The position numbers were made by a program, and so were the translations under genes. A stretch of DNA of 12,549 nucleotides from PVC group bacterium (lineage in GTDB: Bacteria; Verrucomicrobiota; Kiritimatiellia; SS1-B-03-39; UBA6053): NCBI GenBank assembly GCA_003565815.1, contig PXAS01000497.1, forward strand, positions 1 to 12,549, in the 5' to 3' direction. The notes beneath the pieces were generated by a model. The model ran no database searches, had not been told where the DNA came from, and was given only the letters and a program-made list of their open reading frames with translations. Shown here piece by piece: positions 1-7,313 of this stretch (positions are counted from its first letter, which is position 1; every line of letters starts with the position of its first letter).

Positions 1-2684
1 ATGCGCAGGTCCAGACCCAGAACGACTTTGCCGTCCTCCAAGGCCACGCCGTGAATGTTGTTGAACACATGCGCCCGGGTGATGCTGAGTTCGAGAATGT
101 CGTTTTGTCCCCGGACCTGCAAATCAATGGGGTGTTGCAGGGGATGCGCTTCGGTGTCCATGGGCAGGGTTTCCGCCGTGAAGTCCGGAAGCGGCAGATC
201 GGGCGCTTCTGCCATTTCGTCCACAGCTTCGTCTGCTGCTTGGGATGGCGCCACCGTCTCCTGTTCCCGGGGGGGCGTTGATGGTGTGCTGGACGGCGCG
301 CTGGACGCTGAGTCGGGCGGGGTGCTTTCACGGCTTGCAATGATTTGGGAATCGGAGTCCTCTCCCTCCGTGTCATCCGGCGACAGGGCAATGGTTTGGG
401 AGGTTTCCGTTCCGCCGTATTGCAACTCAACCGTTTGGGCGTCGGCGGGCACTGCATGAACAAAATGGAGACGCACGGGTTCGTTGACCGGAAGCACAAA
501 AACGGATTCCACTTGGTTTCCCCAGGCATCGGTAACCGCAAGAGGGCTTGAAGAAACCTGCCCCTGCGCTCGAACCTGTGTGCGTGATCCCAGCGGGAAA
601 AGCCCGTTGTTTTCCGATTGATTGGTCAATTCGAGGGCGAAGACCCACAATTCCTGTCCGTCTTCCGCCTGCAGTTCCGTCCCCCATTGATTGACGGTTT
701 CAACCGATACCAGGCGGGTGTGAATTTCACCGTCCTGAAAAGCCTCAATCGACTCGGCGGCGGGAACGGCGGGCCCCGCGTCACGGCTCAGCGGGAAACG
801 AAGGGGATCCGGCAGATCAAGACGGCCTCCGGTTGTGGTGGCCATGAGAGGAAAGTACGCCGCAAGGTCCACGGAGTCCGCGGCTTGTTCGGGAACGGAA
901 AAGACGAGGGTGTAGCCCGTGTAAAGATCCGGGAGAAGGTACCAGTTTTCCGGCATCGGGGTCAGCGCCGTTTCAATTCCGTAATAATACCCGTCAGGAT
1001 GCACGACGCGGATAAAATCAGCGGCTTGCGTGTACGGAATGACCCTGGGGTTGTCGACCATCTCGTCCGGGTCGGCGCCGAGGTCCATCGCGAGCGCCGG
1101 AGTGGGGTAGGGGAGTCGTCCGCGGCCAAGGAGATCCACGGCCAGAAGGCGTTTTCCCGGAGCCGCTTCGACCCCGTTCCATTCATCCACCCATTCGAAT
1201 CGATTCATGATCAGGCCGGCAACCTCATTGCTTTGATACGCATCCCCGAGGATCTCATCCTCCGCCTTCTTCTCCGCCGGTTTTCCGGTGATCAGCACCC
1301 CGACGGGCGCGAATTCGTTGTGGTAAAAGCGCAGTTCTAGGTCATCCGGCGAGAAATCGGGAGGAATTTCAAACGCGACCCGGCCTGAGCGTGAATCACC
1401 CCGGGTCCAGACCGCAAAGCGTTCCGGAATGGCGTTGTCCGGGGCTCCGTTTCCGATTGCGGGGCGAAAAACCTTCGTGTGGTTGGCGATTAAAAACAAT
1501 TGCCGGGGAAGAGAATCGACCTGCACCCCCTCCGGTTTGTCCAATAACATCGGATATGCAAGAGGGATGCGATTGGTCCAGATTGTTGAAAAAATGACGA
1601 AACGGTTACCCTCGGTCTCCGGCCCGACTTCCCCAAACCGATCCTTGATTTCGAGATGGTTCACGGTGAGACTCCAGCCCAAGTTGTCCACAAAGGAGAG
1701 CAGAGCACCCTCGCCTTCGCTTGACCAGTCGAAATCACCGGGAAGCGGACGGATGTCCCGCTCTGTGGCCATCCCGGCCAGTGAGGGTAACTTATGAAGC
1801 AGGGAGGCGCCATCGCGGCTGATCTCCGCGCTTGGCTGATCCGGCCCCAGTGAATGGGTTTTTCCCGGGGCGAGGGGCGAGGCTTGCGGATCAATCACTA
1901 TGAGGGCGGTGCCGTGCCGCGGGGGGGCAATCAGCTGTTCTTTCAAAGCGTCCGGCACGGAACGGAATCCCCCTGTGATCCACAAATCGACCCGATCCCC
2001 TCCTGCTTCCCGAATTTCCCGGAAGCCTTCCGGACCGCCATGATAGAGCACGATGGTCCGGTCGGTCGCGGCAAGGGTGGGGAGGAGTTCCGACAACACG
2101 TCCGCCGGAGGGGCGACGGTGAGGTTGGGATATCGGTTTGGGTCCACGCCCTTTTCTTCCCACGGCGCCGGCTGGGCGCTGAGTCCAATGATCGTCCAAC
2201 TCAGCCCATCATGTTCGAGCGAGGTGGCGGCTTGAAACAACGGTTCACCGGCGCCATCCCGCAAATTGGCGGACACCACTTGGGCCCCGGTTTCTTGGAA
2301 TCTCTCCTTGGCAAGCTCCGCGCCGTGTCGGAAATCCGAGGGCACCGCATTGACCACCCGGTACCCCATTTTTTGGTAGGCACCGGCGATAAATTCTCCT
2401 CTGTCTTTTGCGCTTTGCGGACCAAACAGAAAATTTCCCGCATCCAGCAACAGCGGGTTTCCGTCCTCCCAGTGTTGAATCGCGTGGTATCGCCGGGCGA
2501 TGGAGCCAAATCCGGTGCCGCCGGGGCAGTTTTCGCAAGGGCCGATGTATCCTTCGGTGTCGGCGGTGGCGATGATCGAGTTCGCGAGGAGAGGTGTCTG
2601 CGCCAGCCCCAAGGAAAATGCGCAAGTCATCACCAAAGTCAGGCCGTGAGCAACACGTTCAGTCAACTTTTTTTTTATACTCAT
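1..2684 (-). CDS. Secreted multidomain protein with degenerate metallophosphoesterase-like N-terminal domain (C-terminus off window)
   Basis: The frame is open from ATG at 2684 through the left edge: 894 codons with no stop, so the C-terminus is missing. Residues 1-34 look like a signal peptide (KKK, then a hydrophobic stretch; cleavage possible after GLA28 or LLA34). Residues 36-260 resemble the calcineurin-like/5'-nucleotidase fold: IIATADTEGYIGPCENC (37-53), LLLDAGN (78-84), VVSANL (136-141), VLYHGG (212-217), DLWITGG (233-239). In that family these positions normally read DxH, GD, GN[HD] and GH; here they read DTE, GN, PSD and GG, so most metal ligands are gone, although H215 and the CxxC pair C50/C53 remain. 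The middle holds beta-rich segments resembling DUF4352-type domains, then a Ser/Thr/Pro-rich acidic linker (codons around positions 220-360), then another beta-rich domain. It starts 28 bp after the transglutaminase-like gene, with no clear Shine-Dalgarno site. Inference: a non-catalytic exported binding or scaffold protein. The open frame is certain; the fold is moderately sure. Confidence 0.8.
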   Translation of the reverse strand, partial: MSIKKKLTERVAHGLTLVMTCAFSLGLAQTPLLANSIIATADTEGYIGPCENCPGGTGFGSIARRYHAIQHWEDGNPLLLDAGNFLFGPQSAKDRGEFIAGAYQKMGYRVVNAVPSDFRHGAELAKERFQETGAQVVSANLRDGAGEPLFQAATSLEHDGLSWTIIGLSAQPAPWEEKGVDPNRYPNLTVAPPADVLSELLPTLAATDRTIVLYHGGPEGFREIREAGGDRVDLWITGGFRSVPDALKEQLIAPPRHGTALIVIDPQASPLAPGKTHSLGPDQPSAEISRDGASLLHKLPSLAGMATERDIRPLPGDFDWSSEGEGALLSFVDNLGWSLTVNHLEIKDRFGEVGPETEGNRFVIFSTIWTNRIPLAYPMLLDKPEGVQVDSLPRQLFLIANHTKVFRPAIGNGAPDNAIPERFAVWTRGDSRSGRVAFEIPPDFSPDDLELRFYHNEFAPVGVLITGKPAEKKAEDEILGDAYQSNEVAGLIMNRFEWVDEWNGVEAAPGKRLLAVDLLGRGRLPYPTPALAMDLGADPDEMVDNPRVIPYTQAADFIRVVHPDGYYYGIETALTPMPENWYLLPDLYTGYTLVFSVPEQAADSVDLAAYFPLMATTTGGRLDLPDPLRFPLSRDAGPAVPAAESIEAFQDGEIHTRLVSVETVNQWGTELQAEDGQELWVFALELTNQSENNGLFPLGSRTQVRAQGQVSSSPLAVTDAWGNQVESVFVLPVNEPVRLHFVHAVPADAQTVELQYGGTETSQTIALSPDDTEGEDSDSQIIASRESTPPDSASSAPSSTPSTPPREQETVAPSQAADEAVDEMAEAPDLPLPDFTAETLPMDTEAHPLQHPIDLQVRGQNDILELSITRAHVFNNIHGVALEDGKVVLGLDLR

Positions 2685-2712
2685 AAGCAGGCGGTTTGAT
2701 TGAATCTTCGAT

Positions 2713-5049
2713 TTACGCTCCGGGGGAACAAAGAAATGGAATGGCAATTACGAGCGGAGTTGTTGCCCCTCCGCTTGCGACTGTGATTGTTGCCAATATG
2801 GCGCCGAGGACCAATCCACATAAGAATGCCCCGAAACATCTGAGTATTGCGGCTTCTTGGTTGGGAGACACGGCGGCGGTACTGGCACACAATATTCTCA
2901 TGCCCATCCCAGAGCCCAAAGCAATGAGCGAATAGATCGTGCCACGTTCGAGTGCAACCGCGCCCCAGCCTTCGTTGTATCGTCCAAGTAGATCACCGCT
3001 TTCCGGATTGAAATCCCACCAGAGCAGGTCACCGTCGGTTGCATTTGCGTCGAGGTAAACCCAACTTCCCGCCGCCAAGGTGGCGCGCAGGGTTTCGCGG
3101 GTTTGCCTGCCGATTGGCAGGGCGAGCGATTCCAAGTCACCTTCATTTTGCAATCGTAACCATTGATCGCCGCCCGCAAGTGATTCCGCATAGGCCTTGG
3201 CGGTGTTTTGTACTCGCGTCACCAACGTTTCGTTGACTTGGAATCCCTCGGCAAAAGCATCTTCCAGAATGGTTTGCACCAAACCGAATTGAAAACGTTC
3301 TTTTCTGGCTGACTCCGGGTCGGCCTCCAGCGAACCGTATTGGGCAAAGATGAAATCCAAGATTTCTTGAGCGGTCATTTTCTCGTCGTCCAGTTGGTAG
3401 CGATGCACTTTCCCCAAGAGCAGCGGACGTTCGATAAAGAGGGAGGCTTGGTTGGAACGCATATCCCTGACCGTGGTGCTCAAAGCAAGTAAATCGATGA
3501 TCCCCGGATCAAAATTGTCGACCAATCGTCCGAGAGCTTCCGGATTTTCGAGTTGAAGGGCCTCCAGCATGTCCGCAATGGAGGCGTATAGGTTGGCGGT
3601 GTCAAAATTGATTCGCGCATGGATATACTCGGAACCGAGATCACCGGGCAGGGCGAGGAGGTTTCCATGAGAGCTGAAGGCGACCGCCCGGGAAAGGCGT
3701 TTGTCGTCGTCAAAGTTCAGTTCATCGATCCTGCTTGGGTCTTGGCCGGGCAGGGCGTCATAGAGGACCCGGTTTTGACGAACGGCGGGTTGTCCGGGAG
3801 ATGCACTGACCCATTCCATCTCCAGTCCGATCAGGTGTGCGCTGGGACCGCGGGATCGGGCCCCCATACGGATGCCCCCAAGGGCACCGGCGGCTTGTCG
3901 CATCCCCCGTGCCACCCCCGACTCCTGTGGATTGTCATTCAGTACCCCGTGTTCGCTGATCGCTTTGTCCCAGAAATACTCATCTCCAATCGACAACACC
4001 GGGAACCACTCATTTTGGGCGAGCATCGCTTCGCGATATTGTTTTTTGAGTTCCTCTTGTCCTTGTTGAATGAGATCAGATGACGCGGGAATCGAACCCG
4101 ACTGGCTTTTGATGTTGAATTGGATGGGTTTTCCGATCAAGTCGGCCGCTCTGACGGTGTGTTCAAAGACGAGTTTGTTTTCCACATCGCCTCCCTCCCA
4201 AACCACCCCATTAAAGCGCAATTCGATCATGTGGTAAAGCGCTTCGGGCAGCTCATCGGGATCCACGGCATCACCGGTAGGTTGAGGCGCTTCCGGAGGG
4301 GGGGCAATTCCCGGCACGCCGAGTTGGAGGGGGATTCCGTCCAAGGCCACGGTCCAATAATCAGACCAAGCCCCGGATGGAATGGCATGGCCTTCGGCTT
4401 TCGGGGATTGATACAACAGACGGCTGGAAAGGGGTTGTTGGAGATGGTGTGCGCGCCGGCGCACGTTTCCCTGTATTTCATTTCCGCGTTGAATGATCTC
4501 TTCGGTCCGGGGATCCATCTCGGTCGTATCATCCTCATCGGCGGGAATCGGTTGACCTTCGGGCCCCGTGGTAACCGCGGCAGCCAATGCGGCTTGAATG
4601 GCGGCTTGAATGGCGGCTTGAACTTGATCCCCGGGAAGGTGGTCCTTTGCCGGGACCAGTTTCACGTCTTCGTGTCCCGCCGCTTTCAGCAGGGCCGACA
4701 ACAAGAGGGCCCGATCCAAGTGATTGCCGCGACCTTCCATCAGGGTTCCCCGCGCCCCGCGAAGTACTCCGTGGTAGGGAATCCATGCGATATGCGCCCC
4801 AACCCATTCGGTGATATCCTCCGGGGTGTTTCCAATCTGGTCCGCCCTGGATTGAATGTCCCATTGCTCTCTGGCAAAATCATCCAATTGCGCTCGCGCC
4901 TCCGCGGCCGCGCGTCGCAGATTCATAATCACCGCCTGGCGGTCATCATCCGTGATGGTGTTGGTAAACGCGCCCTGAACATGGGCTACCGGTGCCAAGG
5001 CCATGATCCACGCCAAAACGAGAGAGAAGATTTTTTGAAAATTTTTCAT
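2713..5049 (-). CDS. Secreted transglutaminase-like domain protein lacking catalytic Cys/His, with hydrophobic C-terminal tail
   Basis: A 778-aa protein counted from ATG 5049. An in-frame ATG at 5055 exists, but AAGGAG (5059-5064) lies 9 nt from 5049 and only 3 nt from 5055, so 5049 is preferred. Residues 1-26 form a signal peptide (hydrophobic core, then AHVQG). Residues about 76-130 match the transglutaminase-like core: WIPYHGVLRGARGTLMEG, then GN109xxDRALLLSALLKAAG. In active members a Cys sits near N109, and a His is expected near W228-SDYW232, where none is seen. A 12-bp tandem repeat encodes the AAIQAAIQAA stretch. Near the C-terminus is WWDFNPESGDLLGRYNEGWG, a DPxTGExxG-like motif that I recall from large secreted transglutaminase-like proteins. 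The last 80 residues are Gly/Ala-rich and hydrophobic, with Cys at 721, 738, 744 and 774, and probably enter a membrane. It sits between the CsgG-like lipoproteins and the metallophosphoesterase-like gene. Inference: a non-catalytic or atypical member; substrate unknown. Confidence 0.85.
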   Translation of the reverse strand: MKNFQKIFSLVLAWIMALAPVAHVQGAFTNTITDDDRQAVIMNLRRAAAEARAQLDDFAREQWDIQSRADQIGNTPEDITEWVGAHIAWIPYHGVLRGARGTLMEGRGNHLDRALLLSALLKAAGHEDVKLVPAKDHLPGDQVQAAIQAAIQAALAAAVTTGPEGQPIPADEDDTTEMDPRTEEIIQRGNEIQGNVRRRAHHLQQPLSSRLLYQSPKAEGHAIPSGAWSDYWTVALDGIPLQLGVPGIAPPPEAPQPTGDAVDPDELPEALYHMIELRFNGVVWEGGDVENKLVFEHTVRAADLIGKPIQFNIKSQSGSIPASSDLIQQGQEELKKQYREAMLAQNEWFPVLSIGDEYFWDKAISEHGVLNDNPQESGVARGMRQAAGALGGIRMGARSRGPSAHLIGLEMEWVSASPGQPAVRQNRVLYDALPGQDPSRIDELNFDDDKRLSRAVAFSSHGNLLALPGDLGSEYIHARINFDTANLYASIADMLEALQLENPEALGRLVDNFDPGIIDLLALSTTVRDMRSNQASLFIERPLLLGKVHRYQLDDEKMTAQEILDFIFAQYGSLEADPESARKERFQFGLVQTILEDAFAEGFQVNETLVTRVQNTAKAYAESLAGGDQWLRLQNEGDLESLALPIGRQTRETLRATLAAGSWVYLDANATDGDLLWWDFNPESGDLLGRYNEGWGAVALERGTIYSLIALGSGMGMRILCASTAAVSPNQEAAILRCFGAFLCGLVLGAILATITVASGGATTPLVIAIPFLCSPGA
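4589..4622. repeat. 12-bp tandem repeat inside the transglutaminase-like gene
   Basis: GCGGCTTGAATG is present as two full copies (4589-4600, 4601-4612) and a partial third (4613-4622). On the minus strand it encodes repeated AIQA, so copy-number changes keep the frame. Confidence 0.75.
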
Positions 5050-5058
5050 ACTCATGAT

Positions 5059-5064
5059 CTCCTT
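5059..5064 (-). promoter_or_regulatory. Ribosome binding site deciding the start of the transglutaminase-like gene
   Basis: AAGGAG on the minus strand. It lies 9 nt from the ATG at 5049 and 3 nt from the ATG at 5055, favouring the downstream start. Confidence 0.6.
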
Positions 5065-5094
5065 GAATTGGCAGGTTGCATGATGGAATTGGGT

Positions 5095-5874
5095 TTATTC
5101 GGAGCTTTGTCCGCGGCTGATCAGATAGTTGTCGATCGCGGGCAACATTTTGTAGAGCGTATCGTCGATGGCGAGTCGGAGAATCCGGCCCTCGTCGCCT
5201 TCCTGTAGATCCAGTTGGGCGTCCGCGCCCGTGGAAACGCCCAGCACTTGGACGTTGAACCCGCGGATGCTGTCGGTGCGGGTGTATTCCGAGAAATTCG
5301 CGGCCACGATTTCGCCGGTGGTGGGATCCACCAAACGCAGATCGATCCCGCACTCGACGTCAATCTGGGCGTTGCGGTTTTTGTAATCAAACGCGCCCAA
5401 AGCGCCGCCGAAAGGAATTTGGGTACGGCCAATGCCGAAGTTGCTGGTGCTTTGGGAGGCCATGACCCGGAAACTGGTCACGCGACCAATGAGCAGGTAA
5501 TCGACACCGCGGACTTCGCCCATTTGCGCCATCTCGTCCCACTTCACGATCCCCTCCAACTCCTGTTCCTTGAGGAGCTGCTCCAACTGGGCGCGTTCAA
5601 TGACACTGAAGCGTCCGGTGTTCAGCAACAGGGTCGTGGCCTGGTCTGCGGCCACAATGTTCATCCCTTCCACCGCGCCTTGACGGGTGTCCAACTGAAA
5701 AGGCGGCACCCCCACGCGCACGCGCCGAACGCCGGCGGGCGGCGGCGGGTACTGGCCGACTTGTTGGGTGATCTGCGCACGTCCGGCGCTGGAAGAGGGG
5801 CCGGCGGCTTGACAGCCGGCAAAGAGCAAAACAAACGCGGAAGCCGCGAAGGGAAAGAAAGCGATGGATTTCAT
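5095..5874 (-). CDS. CsgG-family lipoprotein, paralog 1
   Basis: A 259-aa protein. MKSIAFF, a hydrophobic core and LFAGC21 form a lipoprotein signal peptide, with Cys21 the lipidation site. Residues about 50-250 match the CsgG domain: VRVGVPPF, then LLLNTGRFSVIERAQLEQLL, GVDYLLIGRVTSF and IDLRLVDPTTGEIVAANFSEYT. These correspond to the ERxxLxxLLxEQ, GADYLIxGxI and LRVVxxxTGEI blocks of E. coli CsgG, and the length is close to CsgG (277 aa). CsgG itself forms the outer-membrane pore for curli subunits. No csgA, csgB, csgE or csgF lies nearby, so curli export is not implied, and many CsgG-domain lipoproteins have unknown roles. AGGTAA lies just before the ATG at good spacing. The gene follows a near-identical paralog after 98 bp and precedes the transglutaminase-like gene by 45 bp. 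The fold is clear; the function is not. Confidence 0.9.
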   Translation of the reverse strand: MKSIAFFPFAASAFVLLFAGCQAAGPSSSAGRAQITQQVGQYPPPPAGVRRVRVGVPPFQLDTRQGAVEGMNIVAADQATTLLLNTGRFSVIERAQLEQLLKEQELEGIVKWDEMAQMGEVRGVDYLLIGRVTSFRVMASQSTSNFGIGRTQIPFGGALGAFDYKNRNAQIDVECGIDLRLVDPTTGEIVAANFSEYTRTDSIRGFNVQVLGVSTGADAQLDLQEGDEGRILRLAIDDTLYKMLPAIDNYLISRGQSSE

Positions 5875-5914
5875 GGCGTTACCTATGTGAAATGGTTGTA
5901 AGGATACTCATTTC

Positions 5915-5944
5915 AATAGATAACCGGAAAGCCTTGCCCGTCAA
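5915..5944 (-). promoter_or_regulatory. Candidate sigma70-like promoter before CsgG paralog 1
   Basis: On the minus strand, TTGACG (5939-5944; 5 of 6 to the -35 consensus) is followed after 18 bp by TCTATT (5915-5920; 4 of 6 to -10), about 40 nt before the ATG at 5874. It would let paralog 1 and the two downstream genes be transcribed separately from paralog 2. This is a consensus match only, and promoter rules in this phylum may differ. Confidence 0.3.
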
Positions 5945-5972
5945 GCGGCAAATGAAAAACTTCGGGTCGTAT

Positions 5973-6755
5973 TCATTCCGCTTCGGCTTGAGTACGGCCG
6001 GTTAGATAGTTGTCGACGGCGGGCAGCATTTTGTAGAGGGTGTCGTCGATGGCCATGCGGAGGATGCGGCCCTCGTCCCCCTCCTGCAAATCGAGCTGCG
6101 CGTCGGTGCCGGTTGAGACGCCGAGCACCTGCACGTTGAACCCGTCGATACTGTCGGTGCGGGTGTATTCGGAGAAATTCGCGGCCACGATTTCGCCGGT
6201 GGTGGGATCCACCAAACGCAGGTCGATCCCGCACTCGACGTCGATTTGCGATTGACGGTTTTCGTAGTCGAAAGCGCCCAAGGCGCCGCCGAAGGGAATT
6301 TGGGTGCGGCCAATGCCAAATTGGCTCTGACTTTCAGAGGCCATGACCCGGAAGCTGGTCACGCGCCCCACCAGCAGGTAATCCACCCCGCGCACTTCCC
6401 CCATTTCCGCCATCTCCTCCCAATGTACGATGCCCTCCAGCTCCTGTTCCGCGAGAAGCTGTTCCATTTGGGCCCGCTCGATGACATTGAAGCGTCCGGT
6501 GTTGAGTAACAGCGTGGTGGCTTGGTCGGCGGCCACCACATTCATGCCTTCCACCGCGCCCTCGCGCGTGTCCACCTGAAACGGCGGCACGCCCACCCGC
6601 ACCCGCTCGATGCCGGCGGGCGGCGCCGGATATTCGCCCACCCGTTGCGTCATTTGGTCCCGCTGTCCGCTGGAGGTCGGGCCGGCGGCCTGACATCCCA
6701 CCAGTAGAATCGTGATTACGCTTCCCGCAATTTTGAATAACGTCGTGATTTTCAT
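5973..6755 (-). CDS. CsgG-family lipoprotein, paralog 2
   Basis: A 260-aa protein. MKITTLFK, a hydrophobic core and LLVGC21 form a lipoprotein signal peptide with Cys21 lipidated. The CsgG domain covers about residues 50-250, with the same blocks as the neighbouring paralog: ERAQMEQLLAEQELEG, GVDYLLVGRVTSF, LRLVDPTTGEIVAANF. By eye it is about 80% identical to paralog 1 overall and about 90% from residue 50 on. The signal peptide and residues 26-50 diverge most. No gaps are needed until the last few residues, so this is a tandem duplication. It is the first gene of the leftward cluster, preceded by a gene-free stretch of about 560 bp. AAAGGGATG upstream is a weak ribosome site about 11 nt away. 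Such paralogs may form mixed oligomers or serve two different partners; that is inference. Confidence 0.9.
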   Translation of the reverse strand: MKITTLFKIAGSVITILLVGCQAAGPTSSGQRDQMTQRVGEYPAPPAGIERVRVGVPPFQVDTREGAVEGMNVVAADQATTLLLNTGRFNVIERAQMEQLLAEQELEGIVHWEEMAEMGEVRGVDYLLVGRVTSFRVMASESQSQFGIGRTQIPFGGALGAFDYENRQSQIDVECGIDLRLVDPTTGEIVAANFSEYTRTDSIDGFNVQVLGVSTGTDAQLDLQEGDEGRILRMAIDDTLYKMLPAVDNYLTGRTQAEAE

Positions 6756-6879
6756 TTTTTTTCATCCCTTTCAAATACTTGGAATTCATACGAACACATG
6801 CGATCAGGCATTACCCTCGAACGGATCACCCGATTCGTCAAGAGATCCGTCCGGTAAAATTGGGATTTCGAACGCCGTA

Positions 6880-6901
6880 GATCGGCAGTCCCTTGCCGAT
6901 C
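6880..6901. repeat. Inverted repeat (8-bp arms, 6-nt loop)
   Basis: GATCGGCA at 6880-6887 and TGCCGATC at 6894-6901 are perfect complements around GTCCCT. It lies about 125 bp upstream of the CsgG paralog 2 start. It could be an operator or an RNA hairpin; no T-tract follows on either strand, so it is not a standard terminator. Confidence 0.6.
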
Positions 6902-7156
6902 ATCCTGCCGCAAAAGCGTGCGCCAACCTTTCACCGACAGCCCCAACATTCGCCCCCTGGCACAAAGCCGCCCCCTGCGCGAAGTGTCCTGGACTTGTGC
7001 GCCGTGGCGTAGTGCGCGTAGCGAGTTCCACGAGCTACCGCCCTTGTCCCGTTGCCCCCAAGCCACCCCAAGCCCTGGCCAGATCCTGTTCGAAAAGCCT
7101 TTCCAACATTCCCCTCCAGGGATTTCCCGCACGGGGGCGCGGGTGTGACTGGAAAA

Positions 7157-7209
7157 AGCCTTCGGCTCCTTTCTCCTCAACCCTTCAGGGTTATGGTAGA
7201 CCGAAGGCT
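7157..7209. repeat. Nested inverted repeats
   Basis: Outer arms AGCCTTCGG (7157-7165) and CCGAAGGCT (7201-7209) are perfect complements. Between them lies a second perfect palindrome, AACCCTTCAGGGTT (7179-7192). An RNA could fold as a stem topped by an inner hairpin. It lies beyond the end of the EF-hand protein gene; its role is unknown. Confidence 0.5.
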
Positions 7210-7245
7210 GTTCCCATCTTCAGGGTTTTCCACCACACTTTCGCC

Positions 7246-7306
7246 TACCCCCTTCGCCCCAGCCGATGCGGAGATCGGCGCTCCTTACCCCCTTCGCCCC
7301 AGCCGA
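7246..7306. repeat. 21-bp direct repeat flanking a hairpin
   Basis: The same 21 bp (TACCCCCTTCGCCCCAGCCGA) occurs at 7246-7266 and 7286-7306, a 40-bp period. Between and overlapping the copies is the palindrome GCCGAT-GCGGAG-ATCGGC (7262-7279). The block ends 8 bp before the stop of the EF-hand protein gene, so in that mRNA it would be the start of the 3' untranslated region. No T-tract is present. Confidence 0.7.
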
Positions 7307-7313
7307 ACAAGCT

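Larger units (their letters stand above)
6756..7313. other. Gene-free stretch with inverted and direct repeats
   Basis: I find no convincing gene in these 558 bp. A 142-codon minus frame (6752-7180) overlaps the start of CsgG paralog 2 out of frame, resembles no family I know and is rich in Arg/Ser/Gly, so I treat it as chance. The stretch separates the hflK/hflC operon end from the first gene of the lipoprotein cluster, so it should contain a terminator and a promoter. Neither is clear: the hairpins lack a T-tract, and the only good -35 match (TTGACG at 6836-6841) lacks a well-spaced -10. Repeats are listed separately. Confidence 0.6.

Noticed and set aside
1854..2699. A 281-codon plus-strand frame, and several short minus-strand frames in 1-2690
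   Set aside because: The continuous 894-codon minus frame from 2684 to the edge has a signal peptide and family-like motifs and explains the whole stretch.
4120..5208. A 362-codon plus-strand frame
   Set aside because: It is antisense to the transglutaminase-like gene and crosses two minus-strand gene ends; it has no recognisable domain.
5095..6755. Curli secretion operon
   Set aside because: Only the CsgG domain is present; no CsgA/B-type repeat protein and no CsgE or CsgF lies nearby.
6836..6841. TTGACG as the -35 of a CsgG paralog 2 promoter
   Set aside because: The nearest -10-like hexamer (GGTAAT) is 20 bp away, outside usual spacing.
6752..7180. A 142-codon minus-strand frame
   Set aside because: It overlaps the CsgG paralog 2 start out of frame, has no recognisable domain, and runs through repeat-containing DNA.
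7262..7279. Intrinsic terminator after the EF-hand gene
   Set aside because: The stem is good, but no T-tract follows it on the minus strand.
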